A stretch of DNA of 64,000 nucleotides from Alphaproteobacteria bacterium SS10 (GTDB lineage: Bacteria > Pseudomonadota > Alphaproteobacteria > TMED2), in contig JAHCML010000003.1 of NCBI GenBank assembly GCA_019192455.1, forward strand, positions 712,660 through 776,659. The letters run 5' to 3'. Within the stretch, counting starts at the first letter, position 1. Every line of letters begins with the position of its first letter. Position numbers and translations under genes: made by a program. The notes beneath the pieces were generated by a model. The model was not told the DNA's origin. It did no database searches and worked only from the letters and a program-made list of their open reading frames with translations. This document shows, in pieces, positions 34,647 through 43,914 of this stretch.

Positions 34647-35670
34647 CACCTTTGCCGTCAGCGATCACGATCTCACCCTTATCGGCCAGATCTTTCGCTG
34701 CGTTCACCAGCACCTGCTGGGCATCATCCACGTCACGTACGCGTACGGGGCCCATGGCCTGCATATCCTCACGCAGGATTTTGGCCGCCCGTTCAGACAT
34801 ATTCGAGAAGAAGAGGTCGCGTAAGGTCTCGCTGGCACCCTTCATCGCGAGGGCAAGCTTTGTCTTGTCCACCGTACGGATAAGTGTCTGTACGCCAGAT
34901 GGGTCCAGATTGCCGAGATCCTCGAAAGTGAACATGAGGGCTTTAATGCGTTCGGCACTGTCGCGGTTCCGCTCCTCCAACGCACCCAGGAACCGAGCCT
35001 CGGAAGCACGGTCTAGGAAGTTGAAGATCTCTGCCATCATCTCGTGGCTGTCGCGGCGGGTTGCGCGTGCCAGGTTCGACATGAACTCGTTACGCAGCGT
35101 ACGCTCGACATCGTCCAGAACCTCTTTCTGAACGTTCTCCATCCGCAGCATCCGCATGATGACTTCCATCGCGAAGCTCTCAGGCAGCAGGGCGATAACC
35201 CGCGCGGCATGGTCTGGGCGGATCTTGGAGAGGACAACCGCAACGGTCTGCGGGTACTCGTTCTTCAAGTAGTTGGCCAGGACCTGCTCGTTCACATTGC
35301 CCAGCTTGTCCCACATGGTTCGGCCAGCCGGACCGCGGATTTCCTCCATAATCGAGGAAACCTTGTCGGGGCCGAGGACCTTGGTGAGGAGCCGCTCAGT
35401 GCTTTCGATAGAACCGGTGAGGGAGCCCGTATCCGAGATCTTCTCGGCAAACTCCATATAGAGTTTTTCGACCTGGCTCGAATGAACGGAGCCTAGGTTG
35501 GCCATGTATTGGGAGAGCTCTTTGATCTCCTCATCATCCATAAAGGACAGCAGGGAGGCTGTGTGCTCATCGCTCAGAGACAAAACGAGGATTGCGGCCT
35601 TCTCGGGGCCGGTCAATTCCTTCATCTGCTCTTCTTGTTGGCCTTCCTCGGCGGTGGCAACTTCCGACAT
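34627..35670 (-). CDS. fliG: Flagellar motor switch protein FliG
   Basis: This 347-residue protein has N, middle and C domains. The middle domain contains the EHPQ-like motif as [14 protein letters not shown], and the C-terminal torque helix contains the expected charged residues ([27 protein letters not shown] in part). FliG links the MS ring (FliF) to the C-ring and meets MotA. ATG 35670 is preferred over TTG 35673. It lies 76 bases after fliF and overlaps fliH. Confidence 0.96.
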   Translation of the reverse strand: MSEVATAEEGQQEEQMKELTGPEKAAILVLSLSDEHTASLLSFMDDEEIKELSQYMANLGSVHSSQVEKLYMEFAEKISDTGSLTGSIESTERLLTKVLGPDKVSSIMEEIRGPAGRTMWDKLGNVNEQVLANYLKNEYPQTVAVVLSKIRPDHAARVIALLPESFAMEVIMRMLRMENVQKEVLDDVERTLRNEFMSNLARATRRDSHEMMAEIFNFLDRASEARFLGALEERNRDSAERIKALMFTFEDLGNLDPSGVQTLIRTVDKTKLALAMKGASETLRDLFFSNMSERAAKILREDMQAMGPVRVRDVDDAQQVLVNAAKDLADKGEIVIADGKGDDQLVY

Positions 35671-35746
35671 CAACCCACTCCAATGCTTGTCAGGTCAGGC
35701 CGCGTGATACCCCAACGGGGGGCAATATGGTGCGCGAACCCTGCCA

Positions 35747-37405
35747 TCATGCCTCTTTGCCTTCGTAAAGCCAGTTACGAATAATCGAGACGGCTTCCTC
35801 AGGATGTTTCTCAACAATCTCACCGATCTTCTTAAGGGAGGAGGCGCGAACCCGGCCCTCGACCTGCGAGATATTAATCATCTGCTCTAGCTGGCTCTCC
35901 ACATCGCCCAGATCACCTCCGCCATCAGGCCCAGGCAATGCCTGCATATCGCCGGTTTGGTCGGTGAGGAGGCCGATATCCGATGGGCCTTCCGCTGCCG
36001 CTGGCGCTGGGGTCAGCAGACGGTTGATCATCGGGCGGACGATCAGCAGCAGCACCAGGATCGCAACCATCGCCAGGATTAGGATTTCCGCCAGGCGGCG
36101 AAGCTCAACCACTGGGATACCGAAGATCATGCCAGAGGCTTCTTCGGGGAACAGTAGTGGGTCACGCTCGAACTGGAAGTTTTCAACAACGATCGTATCG
36201 CCACGTGACTGATCGAAGCCGACTGCGCCCCGGGCCAGATTAGCGATCAGCTGCAGATCTTGTTCGGTTCGAGGCTGATAAACCTCATTACCGTCGGCAT
36301 CGGTAACGTAGCGGCCATCGACCAGGATTGAGATGTTGAGACGACGAATCTCGCCAACCTCGCGGACGGTGATCCGCTCGGTCCGTGACACTTCACGGTT
36401 AATAGTCTCTTCCGCCCGGGTCTCGCTGGTGAAGGCGGAGGCGTTTGGACCGCTTACCGGGTCAACATTCGGGATGTTCTCTTCAACGGTGACCGGCTCT
36501 GGGCCTTCAAACTCGTTGGACTGGCGTTCTTCCTCAACGGTCTGGGAGCTAAGGTCGACCAGGGTTTCGGGGTCAATCAGAACCTCGGTCTGGTTGACCC
36601 GATCAAAGTTGAGATCGGCGGTCAGCTGAACCTGCGCGTTACCAATGCCGACCATCGGATAGATCTGATCTTCAATCTTGCGGATCATTTCCTGCTCACG
36701 GGCGCGGCGCCGCTCATCAGCCTCATTCAGTACACCGGCAATACTGCTAGCGTCGGTGGGGCTAGCGAGGGTGCGGCCACGGCTATCGCTAACCGCAACC
36801 TTGGCTGGGTCCAGATCAGGTATAGAGAACGCGACGATTTGTTGGACGGCGGCAATGCCTTCGCGATCAAGGCTGCGGCCCTGCTCAAGCTCAAGAAAGA
36901 CACTGGCGCGCGGGTCCTGACGGTCACGCTCAAAAATTCGGCGCTGGGGCAGAACCAGGTGAACCCGGGCCCGGCGGATATCTTCCATTGAGTTGATCGT
37001 CATCTCCAACTCACCTTGGAGAGCACGAACCTCATTAATATTCAGAACTTTTGTCGTAACGCCCAAACCAGGTGGGTCGTCGAAGAGTTGGCTGAAGCCA
37101 ACGGATCCGCCAGTCGGCAGGCCATTTTGCGCCATCTGCATACGCAGGCGGCCAACCTGGTCGTTCGGCACCATGATCCGGCGGCCGTCGATGCTAACTT
37201 GATAGGGGACACCGGCAGCATCCAGCTCCTGCGTGATTGCGCCTGCGTCAGCAGCCTGCAAATCATCGAACAGCAGCGACATCTCAGGCGTCGCGAGGCG
37301 CGTAGAGATATAAAGGAAGAAGATAAGCAGGCCGACGGAGATACCCACCAGCACAGCAATTCGCGGCAATCCAAGATTGCGCAGTGTTTCGAGGAAATTA
37401 TTCAC
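35747..37405 (-). CDS. fliF: Flagellar MS-ring protein FliF
   Basis: This 552-residue protein has an N-terminal membrane helix (about 15-36), the periplasmic ring-building motifs (YscJ/FliF domain with RRIMVPNDQVGRLRMQM and RARVHLVLPQRRIF), a C-terminal membrane helix (ILILAMVAILVLLLIVRP) and a FliG-binding tail. FliF forms the MS ring on which the flagellum is assembled. I place the start at GTG 37405 (VNNFLETLRNLG), the usual N-terminus. The longer frame from TTG 37447 would put its start inside a sigma-54-type promoter at 37443-37458. It is the first gene of the long minus-strand run. Confidence 0.94.
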   Translation of the reverse strand: MNNFLETLRNLGLPRIAVLVGISVGLLIFFLYISTRLATPEMSLLFDDLQAADAGAITQELDAAGVPYQVSIDGRRIMVPNDQVGRLRMQMAQNGLPTGGSVGFSQLFDDPPGLGVTTKVLNINEVRALQGELEMTINSMEDIRRARVHLVLPQRRIFERDRQDPRASVFLELEQGRSLDREGIAAVQQIVAFSIPDLDPAKVAVSDSRGRTLASPTDASSIAGVLNEADERRRAREQEMIRKIEDQIYPMVGIGNAQVQLTADLNFDRVNQTEVLIDPETLVDLSSQTVEEERQSNEFEGPEPVTVEENIPNVDPVSGPNASAFTSETRAEETINREVSRTERITVREVGEIRRLNISILVDGRYVTDADGNEVYQPRTEQDLQLIANLARGAVGFDQSRGDTIVVENFQFERDPLLFPEEASGMIFGIPVVELRRLAEILILAMVAILVLLLIVRPMINRLLTPAPAAAEGPSDIGLLTDQTGDMQALPGPDGGGDLGDVESQLEQMINISQVEGRVRASSLKKIGEIVEKHPEEAVSIIRNWLYEGKEA

Positions 37406-37442
37406 GTGCCATTCCGCCCTCTGCCAAGCCCCACTGATGCTC

Positions 37443-37458
37443 TGCAAACATCATGCCG
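37443..37458 (-). promoter_or_regulatory. Sigma-54-type promoter for fliF
   Basis: On the minus strand the sequence reads CGGCAT-GATGT-TTGCA, matching the -24/-12 consensus TGGCAC-N5-TTGCA with exact GG-GC spacing. It lies 38 bases before GTG 37405. Confidence 0.6.
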
Positions 37459-37821
37459 AGATCACGATCAAACAATGCCGTCAGCGGCCTGGCTGTTCCG
37501 GCATTTTCAGCGCAAAGTCTTTGATTGCAGAGGCTTGTCACTACGGTCCCCGTTAACGGTTGCATATACCACAGGCGGCAGTTTTTGCCTAGCAAGGTCA
37601 AGTGTTTTTATCTGGCTAAGCGACTGTCTGCCAAACCGTGTCAAAGCTGCTGCGTTTTCCCGATTCTAACCGGATTCGCTCGCTCTTCGGGTTCAGCAAA
37701 ACGCAAAATCTGAGCCACAAATTGAGCATTAGTTTCGATGGAACAGTAGCGCAGGTGGATTTTTCGTAACGAGTCGTTGATCAAATTAACGTTTGTTAAA
37801 CGACTGAAATCCCCGGTTTCA
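37459..37821. other. Intergenic region between fliF and the FlaG-like gene
   Basis: About 360 bases hold no supported gene. Two items are visible. One is a nested inverted repeat: TGCGTTTT (37651-37658) with AAAACGCA (37698-37705), enclosing CCCGA and TCGGG (37659-37663 and 37687-37691). The other is TTAA-N6-TTAA at 37786-37799, close to but one base shorter than the CtrA consensus TTAA-N7-TTAA. Binding sites for FlbD or CtrA acting on the flanking promoters are plausible but not proven. Confidence 0.4.
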
Positions 37822-37850
37822 TTGACCTTATTCGTCACAAACCCTATATT
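37822..37850 (+). promoter_or_regulatory. Sigma-70-type promoter of the FlaG-like gene
   Basis: TTGACC (37822-37827), a 17-base spacer, and TATATT (37845-37850) make a near-consensus housekeeping promoter. It lies 26 bases before the start codon, and the TTAA-N6-TTAA pair at 37786-37799 is just upstream. Confidence 0.75.
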
Positions 37851-37876
37851 CTGGTTAGTGATCAAAGGAGGTCATG

Positions 37877-38476
37877 ATGAGTGATGGTCTGAGCATCGCG
37901 GCGAGTACCGTCCGCGCTTTTGACCCGCCGAACGAGATCGAGCGTCCGCCGGCGGCCGACATTCAAGACAATGCCATTAATGATCTGGCCGAAGTTTTCT
38001 TCATCAGCCCGGTTGCTGAGCTTGATGTGGATACCAGCCTGGTGCTGTTCCAATTCCGGGATACAGCGACCGGTGAGGTGACCCGTCAGTTCCCATCGGA
38101 ACAGACACTGGCCCAGCGTGACGCCGGTATCGGCCTATCACCGCAGGATATTGCCAACCTGGCAGCTGACGCTGCGGTAGCCTCTGTTTCGCCTGCGCAG
38201 GAACAGAATGCGGAGGCGATCGAAGAGCTTCAAGAGGGTAATGATCCACCGCCAGCGGTTGAGGCACCAGATGCTGAGGCCCCAACCACGGTGGCAGCTG
38301 CAGCTACGGCAGCACCGGCGCCTGCAGAAGAAACGACAGCACCTCCAGCGGCCCCTGAGGTTGTTCAGGTCACCAGCGGTGCCCCTAGTAACGGTGTTAG
38401 TGATGTCACCAATGGTGGCACTGATGCCAATGCGGTGGGCGAGGGCGAGATCCGTAGCTTAGCGACAGAGAGCTAG
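37877..38476 (+). CDS. FlaG-like protein of unknown function
   Basis: This 199-residue protein has an N-terminal half with LVLFQFRDTATGEVTRQFPSEQ, which resembles the core of FlaG (a small protein linked to filament length), and an Ala/Pro/Glu/Gln-rich acidic second half that looks disordered. There is no signal peptide. AAAGGAGG (37864-37871) is a near-perfect Shine-Dalgarno and favours ATG 37877 over the adjacent ATG 37874. It is a single-gene unit with its own promoter and a bidirectional terminator, between fliF and flgL on the opposite strand. The flagellar link rests on context and one motif. Confidence 0.6.
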   Translation: MSDGLSIAASTVRAFDPPNEIERPPAADIQDNAINDLAEVFFISPVAELDVDTSLVLFQFRDTATGEVTRQFPSEQTLAQRDAGIGLSPQDIANLAADAAVASVSPAQEQNAEAIEELQEGNDPPPAVEAPDAEAPTTVAAAATAAPAPAEETTAPPAAPEVVQVTSGAPSNGVSDVTNGGTDANAVGEGEIRSLATES

Positions 38477-38509
38477 CGGCGCTTATATAGCCAGTCATAC
38501 AGAGATAAG

Positions 38510-38538
38510 AAAAAGGGGAGCCATCGGCTCCCCTTTTT
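38510..38538. terminator. Bidirectional rho-independent terminator
   Basis: AAAAAGGGGAGCC (38510-38522) pairs with GGCTCCCCTTTTT (38526-38538) around the loop ATC. It serves the FlaG-like gene on the plus strand and flgL on the minus strand. Confidence 0.92.
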
Positions 38539-38561
38539 ATCTGTGCGATCACAGCCTGTGA

Positions 38562-39785
38562 TTACAGGAAGTTACTCAGCCTTAGGTTTCGAAGCGTCCC
38601 GATAATGGAGTAGGAGGCTTCAAGCTGGGCTTCTAGTTGGAACAGGTCGGTGCTCGCCTTTGCGACATCCACATCCTCAACATTTGAGAGGGCGATTTCG
38701 GTAAAGGTCAGGACCTCGATGTTCCGCTCATTCGTTCGGCCAACAAAGGCTTGGCGCTCACCTAGAACTTGGACCTCTGCCTGCAGCTTTTCTTGACCTT
38801 GCTTCAGCAGGGCAAGGCCACGGTTGAAGACTTCGAAGAACTCAGCTTCGTTCGAGGAGTCGACAACGCCGTTGCTCGGCTGCAAGGTTGAGAACAGGCT
38901 CATCGCCTTAATAACGTCCTCATAACCTGTCGTGTTACCGGGAACAGGGTTACCGGCAATACCTGGATTAACGATCACGCTATTCGTCGTGATGTTCACC
39001 CCTTGTGAGATCTCACTATCGACGAAGATATCGCCTGGCGGGTTAAGGCCGAGATCACCATTGTACCAAGTGGCGTAATCGTTCGGGGTGGCACTGTTGG
39101 CAACAGCAGCATCAGCCGGGACTAGCGCACCCAGGGCAGCGGTATTCGCTGCATTGTTGCTGAAGATGTAATCGAGGCGGGCAAAGATACGATCTGGACC
39201 GTTCTCACCGACTGCCTCAGGCCCGATATTGTCGACGCTCAAGGCTGAGGCGGTGAGCAGGTTGAAATAGTTATCAACCCCTGGGATGACGCCATCTGGG
39301 ACCGCCGCATCATTCTCAAAACCGATAACAGGCGGGCGGGTTTCGCCAGCAACCACGTTGGCATCGGTAACCCCCCGACCCGAGAAGATAAAGCGGTCGT
39401 CAAACTGGGTGTTCATCAAGCTGACAAGCTCAACCAATTGGCTTTGGGCTGTTTGATTGGTCTCCGTAACGTCCGGAATACTGCCATCAAGTGCCGTCGT
39501 CAGGTCTGTGACCGCCTGATTGATGATCTCATCCATCTGGTTCAGGGCATTAACCTGTACCTGCAGCTGGGTATCGGCACGAGAGATACCGATCTGGTAG
39601 CGCTCATAAGTTTGGATCGTCGCGCGTAGCTCTAGAGAGCGGCGAGAGTCGACCCCCAGGCCCGAGAACCGATCGGTCTTTTTACCAGTACCAATCTGAC
39701 CGCGAAGCAGATCAATTTGGTTCTGCAACCGGCCGATATTGTCCTGGACATTTCTTGCCTGAACGACAGTGGATAAAATGGACAT
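38562..39785 (-). CDS. flgL: Flagellar hook-filament junction protein FlgL
   Basis: This 407-residue protein has flagellin-like terminal helices: the N-terminus VQARNVQDNIGRLQNQIDLL and C-terminus LFQLEAQLEASYSIIGTLRNLRLSNFL in part, with ADTQLQVQVNALNQMDEII as the second conserved helix. FlgL (HAP3) joins the FlgK ring to the filament. It follows flgK by 27 bases and ends at a strong terminator. Confidence 0.9.
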   Translation of the reverse strand: MSILSTVVQARNVQDNIGRLQNQIDLLRGQIGTGKKTDRFSGLGVDSRRSLELRATIQTYERYQIGISRADTQLQVQVNALNQMDEIINQAVTDLTTALDGSIPDVTETNQTAQSQLVELVSLMNTQFDDRFIFSGRGVTDANVVAGETRPPVIGFENDAAVPDGVIPGVDNYFNLLTASALSVDNIGPEAVGENGPDRIFARLDYIFSNNAANTAALGALVPADAAVANSATPNDYATWYNGDLGLNPPGDIFVDSEISQGVNITTNSVIVNPGIAGNPVPGNTTGYEDVIKAMSLFSTLQPSNGVVDSSNEAEFFEVFNRGLALLKQGQEKLQAEVQVLGERQAFVGRTNERNIEVLTFTEIALSNVEDVDVAKASTDLFQLEAQLEASYSIIGTLRNLRLSNFL

Positions 39786-39812
39786 AATTCTATGCTCCTA
39801 TAACGGCTGGCC

Positions 39813-41513
39813 TTAGCGGACAACAGCTAGCAATTCATCAAACAGACTACGAACGGTGGAGATCACCTGGGTGGATGCGGAGTAAGAGGACTCAAGCTCA
39901 ATAAGCCTCGCTAGCTCCTGATCCAGATTAACGCCAGAGAGGCCCAGAACTTCGTTCTCAACCTGGGTGGTAATGAACTGCTCAGCCTCTAGCTGGTTCT
40001 CCAAGTCATTCAACTGGTTGGCTTGGAAGGCGATAATCGAGTTTGTGTAATCATCAATCGTCGCGGCGTTTTCTAACCGGGTTGAAATCTGATCATTTGG
40101 GCCAACGCCGGTAATCCGGAAGCCGAAATCCGCTGGACCTGGGCCCAGTAGGAACAACGCGCCGTTGGACAGATCTGTGGTTTCGTCACCGAAGACTGTC
40201 TGAAGGACATTATCCAAGATCGTGTCATCGGTATCGAGCAAGCGCGGATCACCTGTACCCGGATCAGGGGCGCCCTCCGGTGCAGGACCAAAGAAGGTAC
40301 CCTCACGAATACGGAATGGCTCATTGACGAAGGTTTCATTGATGACCAAGCGACCGGCTAGACCGACCTCTTGGTTCTCGATCATCCCGGCCAATGGCAC
40401 GGCGACGAAGTCAAACTCACCATTTGCGCCAGCAGAGGCTGCATCCGCATAATCGGAGGCAGTTGCCGCTGGAACCGCACCTGTACCGTCACCGGCATCC
40501 CGGAACAGCTCATAGTGTGATTGGGTTGGTGGGGTCGCGCCGGCATCGCGGATCGAGCCAAAGCGGACCAGTAGATTAGCCGCCAGTTCATCAAGCTGGG
40601 CTTGCGCCTGGGGCAGGGTCTCATCCCGCAAACGAAGATTGCCGCCAAGCTTACCGTCAGTGAACGCCGCAGTGACATCCTGGTCGGGACCGCCATTTGG
40701 GATATCCAAGATGATCCCGTTGAGCAGGCTAAAGTTACCGGCAGTTGGATCGTAGAACGCCTGGGGCGTAACGTTGCTGCGTTCAAAACGAAGTTCGAAC
40801 GCACGCTCTTCAATTAGGGCCTGTCCGTTGCCGAGGGAGACAACCAACCGACCATCGGTCTCTTCGTAGTAGCTGATATTGATCTCTTCAGAGAGCTCAT
40901 TGACCAAGGCATCCCGTCGGTCTTTGAGGTCTGCGGCACTGCCACCTTCAGCCTTTACCAAAATGATCTCTTGGTTCAGCTGGTCGATATCGGCCGTGAG
41001 TTCGTTAATCGTTTGAACTGACTCCTCAATGGACAGCTCAGCCTGCCGACGCTGCTCTTGAATGGCATCACTGGATTGGTTCAGCTCTTGGGCAAAGCGA
41101 TCGGCAGACTGAATGACCTGCTGGTGCAGCAGATTGTCTTCGGGCTCGTTTGCGGCCTCCAAAAACGCATTCTGCAGTTCGGTCATTAAGGCGCCGATGG
41201 AATTCTCATCGGAAGGATTGCCAAATCTCACCTCAAGCGCGCTTAACGCTGAGGCCTCAACCGACAGGCTTTCCGAAACCGAGGTCTGCGCCCGGAACTG
41301 CCGAAGCAACTCTTGCGGGACAAAGCGGTTCAGCCCGCCAGCGGCCACACCGGCAGCCTGACCGCCAAACGCAAGGTTGGACCGGTTAAGGGTTTTCCGT
41401 GTGTATCCCGGCGTGTCCGTATTGGCGATGTTCTGCGAAACAACATCGATATCGCGTGAGTTAACGAACAGGCTGCTGGTCGCAGCGTTAAGTGCCGATG
41501 TAAGCGAGGTCAT
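39813..41513 (-). CDS. flgK: Flagellar hook-associated protein FlgK
   Basis: This 566-residue protein has the rod/hook N-terminal motif SQNIANTDTPGYTRKT (residues about 26-41) and C-terminal helix LSGVNLDQELARLIELESSYSAS in part. FlgK (HAP1) forms the first junction ring on the hook. A sigma-54-type promoter (41553-41568) lies 40 bases upstream, and a terminator for the preceding flbT-flaF transcript lies just beyond it, so flgK-flgL is its own operon. Confidence 0.93.
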   Translation of the reverse strand: MTSLTSALNAATSSLFVNSRDIDVVSQNIANTDTPGYTRKTLNRSNLAFGGQAAGVAAGGLNRFVPQELLRQFRAQTSVSESLSVEASALSALEVRFGNPSDENSIGALMTELQNAFLEAANEPEDNLLHQQVIQSADRFAQELNQSSDAIQEQRRQAELSIEESVQTINELTADIDQLNQEIILVKAEGGSAADLKDRRDALVNELSEEINISYYEETDGRLVVSLGNGQALIEERAFELRFERSNVTPQAFYDPTAGNFSLLNGIILDIPNGGPDQDVTAAFTDGKLGGNLRLRDETLPQAQAQLDELAANLLVRFGSIRDAGATPPTQSHYELFRDAGDGTGAVPAATASDYADAASAGANGEFDFVAVPLAGMIENQEVGLAGRLVINETFVNEPFRIREGTFFGPAPEGAPDPGTGDPRLLDTDDTILDNVLQTVFGDETTDLSNGALFLLGPGPADFGFRITGVGPNDQISTRLENAATIDDYTNSIIAFQANQLNDLENQLEAEQFITTQVENEVLGLSGVNLDQELARLIELESSYSASTQVISTVRSLFDELLAVVR

Positions 41514-41552
41514 GTCTGACCCTCCATAAATGCATCTTCCCGCGAAGGTAGA

Positions 41553-41568
41553 TGCAATAAGCGGACCA
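41553..41568 (-). promoter_or_regulatory. Sigma-54-type promoter for flgK-flgL
   Basis: The minus strand reads TGGTCC-GCTTA-TTGCA, with both invariant dinucleotides (GG and GC) correctly spaced. The -12 element is 40 bases before the flgK start. Confidence 0.7.
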
Positions 41569-41602
41569 ATCAGGCGCCTTGTAACCGCTTGATTTTGATG
41601 AC

Positions 41603-41646
41603 AAAAAATAAGCGCGCGATCGGCAATAAATGCCCCGTCGCGCGCT
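41603..41646 (-). terminator. Terminator of the flbT-flaF transcript
   Basis: On the minus strand a 9-bp stem AGCGCGCGA / TCGCGCGCT (41638-41646 with 41611-41619), with a smaller GGCA/TGCC stem inside the loop, is followed by TATTTTTTGT. It begins 41 bases after the flaF stop. Confidence 0.85.
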
Positions 41647-41686
41647 CCGGCAAAATCTGCCCTATCCCCGCTAGGGGAGGTTCCTT

Positions 41687-42145
41687 TTAGGCGTGGCTAT
41701 CTACAGATGAGATGCCAGAGGATGGCTGTTGGGTAGGTGGTTGGGCAGGTGCCTGGGCTGCCGCTGTTTGATCAACCTGGCTCTTGAGACCGTCCATGAT
41801 CTGCTTGTTGATATCGATCAGCGCTTCCAGATCGGCCTCATGATCGAGAACGGCTGTGGTCTCGCGCTCAATAAATAAGGAGATGCTGATCAGCTGCGCT
41901 TTCAGCTCTGTTGGCAGGTTGTTTTCCGCATCGAGGAGGTCGACCCGAAAGGCTGACCAGACATTGCGGTTCCACAGAACGGCGTCGACGACGATCTTCT
42001 TCTTCTCAACATCCGCTTTGGAATCAGCATAAACCTCCTCAGCTTTGACGAGGGCGGCAGTTACCTGACCCAACAAACGGTACTCAACTTCCCGTGGGCT
42101 CTGCGTCGCATTCTGGTTCTGCTGGTATGCGGCGTAGTTGTTCAT
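41687..42145 (-). CDS. flaF: Flagellin biosynthesis regulator FlaF
   Basis: This 152-residue helical protein of the FlaF family starts MNNYAAYQQNQNATQSPREVEYRLLGQVTAAL and contains VVDAVLWNRNVWSAFRVDL (both in part), the family core. In alphaproteobacteria FlaF is needed for flagellin translation or secretion and opposes FlbT. The C-terminal ~35 residues are a Gln/Ala/Pro-rich extension. Its start overlaps the flbT stop as ATGA. Confidence 0.9.
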   Translation of the reverse strand: MNNYAAYQQNQNATQSPREVEYRLLGQVTAALVKAEEVYADSKADVEKKKIVVDAVLWNRNVWSAFRVDLLDAENNLPTELKAQLISISLFIERETTAVLDHEADLEALIDINKQIMDGLKSQVDQTAAAQAPAQPPTQQPSSGISSVDSHA

Positions 42146-42567
42146 GAGGCCGTTTCCTTAGTTTCAACATCAGTTTGCTCGTATTCTAGCAATTCTGATT
42201 CCAGTTTCATGACAGCCCGGCAGGTTTTTAACGCGCGGTACAAATCACCATTGGCGACATCAAGGTGGATTAAAGACAGGGACTTCTTAATTGGCGGCAG
42301 CTGAACCGCGGACATCATGTCCATCATGAACTCCATATAGCGGTCCATGTAGTCCTGCTTACTCTCCGGATCGAGATACATCAGCATGATCATGAAGTAG
42401 ATGCGCTTCGCCGGTGTGTTGGCGTCGCTCTCTTGCATGATGTCTTTCGCCCGGAGAAGGGCGGCCTTGTTGTGGAGGACAAGCGTGGCGCCACTATCAC
42501 CTGCCGTCACCACGGCACCGTTGATTACAATCTTCTCGCTTGGCTTCAGTCTAACCTTAAGCGGCAT
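42142..42567 (-). CDS. flbT: Flagellin mRNA regulator FlbT
   Basis: This 141-residue protein starts MPLKVRLKPSEKIVINGAVV, the FlbT N-terminus, with RIYFMIMLMYLDPESK as a second family block. FlbT binds the 5' untranslated region of flagellin mRNA and lowers translation until the hook is complete. It is translationally coupled to flaF. It lies directly after the flagellin gene at 42699-43829 but is separated from it by a strong terminator. Confidence 0.92.
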   Translation of the reverse strand: MPLKVRLKPSEKIVINGAVVTAGDSGATLVLHNKAALLRAKDIMQESDANTPAKRIYFMIMLMYLDPESKQDYMDRYMEFMMDMMSAVQLPPIKKSLSLIHLDVANGDLYRALKTCRAVMKLESELLEYEQTDVETKETAS

Positions 42568-42638
42568 GGTTGCCTCGATAGCGTTGCTGTCGGCTAGGCA
42601 GTGTCGCTAGCCCGAATTTGATAAGCCTATGGTACAGC

Positions 42639-42668
42639 AAAAAAAACAGGCGGGGAAATCCCCGCCTG
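42639..42668 (-). terminator. Terminator of the 42699-43829 flagellin gene
   Basis: On the minus strand the stem CAGGCGGGG / CCCCGCCTG (42647-42668) is followed by eight T residues (complement of A 42639-42646). It is a classic rho-independent terminator 31 bases after the flagellin stop. Confidence 0.93.
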
Positions 42669-42698
42669 CCTTCTAAGTCCCGTTTTTTCAGCTGAGCC

Positions 42699-43829
42699 TT
42701 ACTGGAAGAGGCTAAGCAGAATAGTTGGGTTCTGGTTGGCAATCGACAGCGTCTGAATAGACAGCTGCTGCTTGGTCTGCAGAGCCTGCAACCGGGCCGA
42801 TTCACGGGCCAGATCAGCATCGACAAGTGAACCAAGACCTTCTTCAACCGCATCTTGGATGGCGGTGTTGAAGTCGATTTGGAAGTCAACGCTACGGTTA
42901 TCAGCACCCAGGCTACCAAGAGCCAGAGCAACTTCACGCTCGAAGAACGCAAACGCGCTGTTAAAGACCGAAGCCGTACCCGCTGTCGCACTGTCAGCAG
43001 AGAAGAAGGCGTCGGTAGCACGAGCCGATGCGGTCGTCAGATCAGCCAGGGCTGCCTGAGCAATACGAGCACCAATGAACTGACGTTCCACCAGGTTGTT
43101 GGCGTCCAGACCAGAGGTCTGGTTGGTGATCGAGGAGATCGCAGCGAAGTCGGCGGTCGCCTGACCATCTGATGCGCCAGCCGCCGTAGTGTCGGATGCA
43201 TAGACGATCCGGGCAAAAGCCTGGAAGCCGTCAATCGCACCACCGGAGGTACCAGCAGCAACTGCCGCACCCGTACCAATGATTAGGTCATTAGCTCGCA
43301 GGGTGATGGAAGAACCATCGATGGAGCGAATAACCTTTGCATCGGCAGCGGTTGAGTAGTTGGCAAAGTTACCGTTCAGTTCACCGACTGCGGTACCGCG
43401 GTTACCAGCGATCAGGTTACGCTCATTGTACTCAGCACCGTCGAGGAAGTTCCGCAGTTGGCGGAATTGCTCGGCGAGGTCACTGGAGTAAATTTCGCGT
43501 TGATCCTGGCTGATACCTTCATCGGAAAGCTGCGTCAGTTTTTCCCGGATATCGGCAAGAATGTTGGAAGCCTGGGTAGCACCAGAAATCGCAACACTCA
43601 GGATACCGCGAGCACCACCGAGTGCACCACCAACAGCTTCGTAGCCGCGGAGGTCACCACGAATGCCCTGTGCAACGGAGAAAACCGAAGCATCTTCTTG
43701 TGCGGAGGAAACCCGAAGGCCGGTAGAAACTCGGTTTTGCACCGCGTCCAAATCGCGGTTGACCGAGTTAAGGTTACGGAGGGCAACGAGTGCACCAACG
43801 TTGGTATTAATAGAGTTTTGGATAGTCAT
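42699..43829 (-). CDS. fliC: Flagellin (first of two)
   Basis: This 376-residue flagellin has conserved D0/D1 ends: N-terminal INTNVGALVALRNLNSV and RVSTGLRVSSAQEDASVFSVA, C-terminal QTKQQLSIQTLSIANQNP. The centre (about 170-290) is variable and Thr/Ser-rich, as expected for a surface-exposed, possibly glycosylated domain. ATG 43829 follows AAGGGAG; the frame stays open upstream to 43985 but has no flagellin-like residues there. A sigma-28-like element lies 86 bases upstream. The second flagellin gene is 207 bases upstream. Confidence 0.95.
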   Translation of the reverse strand: MTIQNSINTNVGALVALRNLNSVNRDLDAVQNRVSTGLRVSSAQEDASVFSVAQGIRGDLRGYEAVGGALGGARGILSVAISGATQASNILADIREKLTQLSDEGISQDQREIYSSDLAEQFRQLRNFLDGAEYNERNLIAGNRGTAVGELNGNFANYSTAADAKVIRSIDGSSITLRANDLIIGTGAAVAAGTSGGAIDGFQAFARIVYASDTTAAGASDGQATADFAAISSITNQTSGLDANNLVERQFIGARIAQAALADLTTASARATDAFFSADSATAGTASVFNSAFAFFEREVALALGSLGADNRSVDFQIDFNTAIQDAVEEGLGSLVDADLARESARLQALQTKQQLSIQTLSIANQNPTILLSLFQ

Positions 43830-43914
43830 GACTGTCTCCCTTCTGGATGACAAATTGAACACGGTTTCACCGATGCTTCGCAGTAAACCTGAGCGACAGC
43901 GTTTTTGCAATCTT

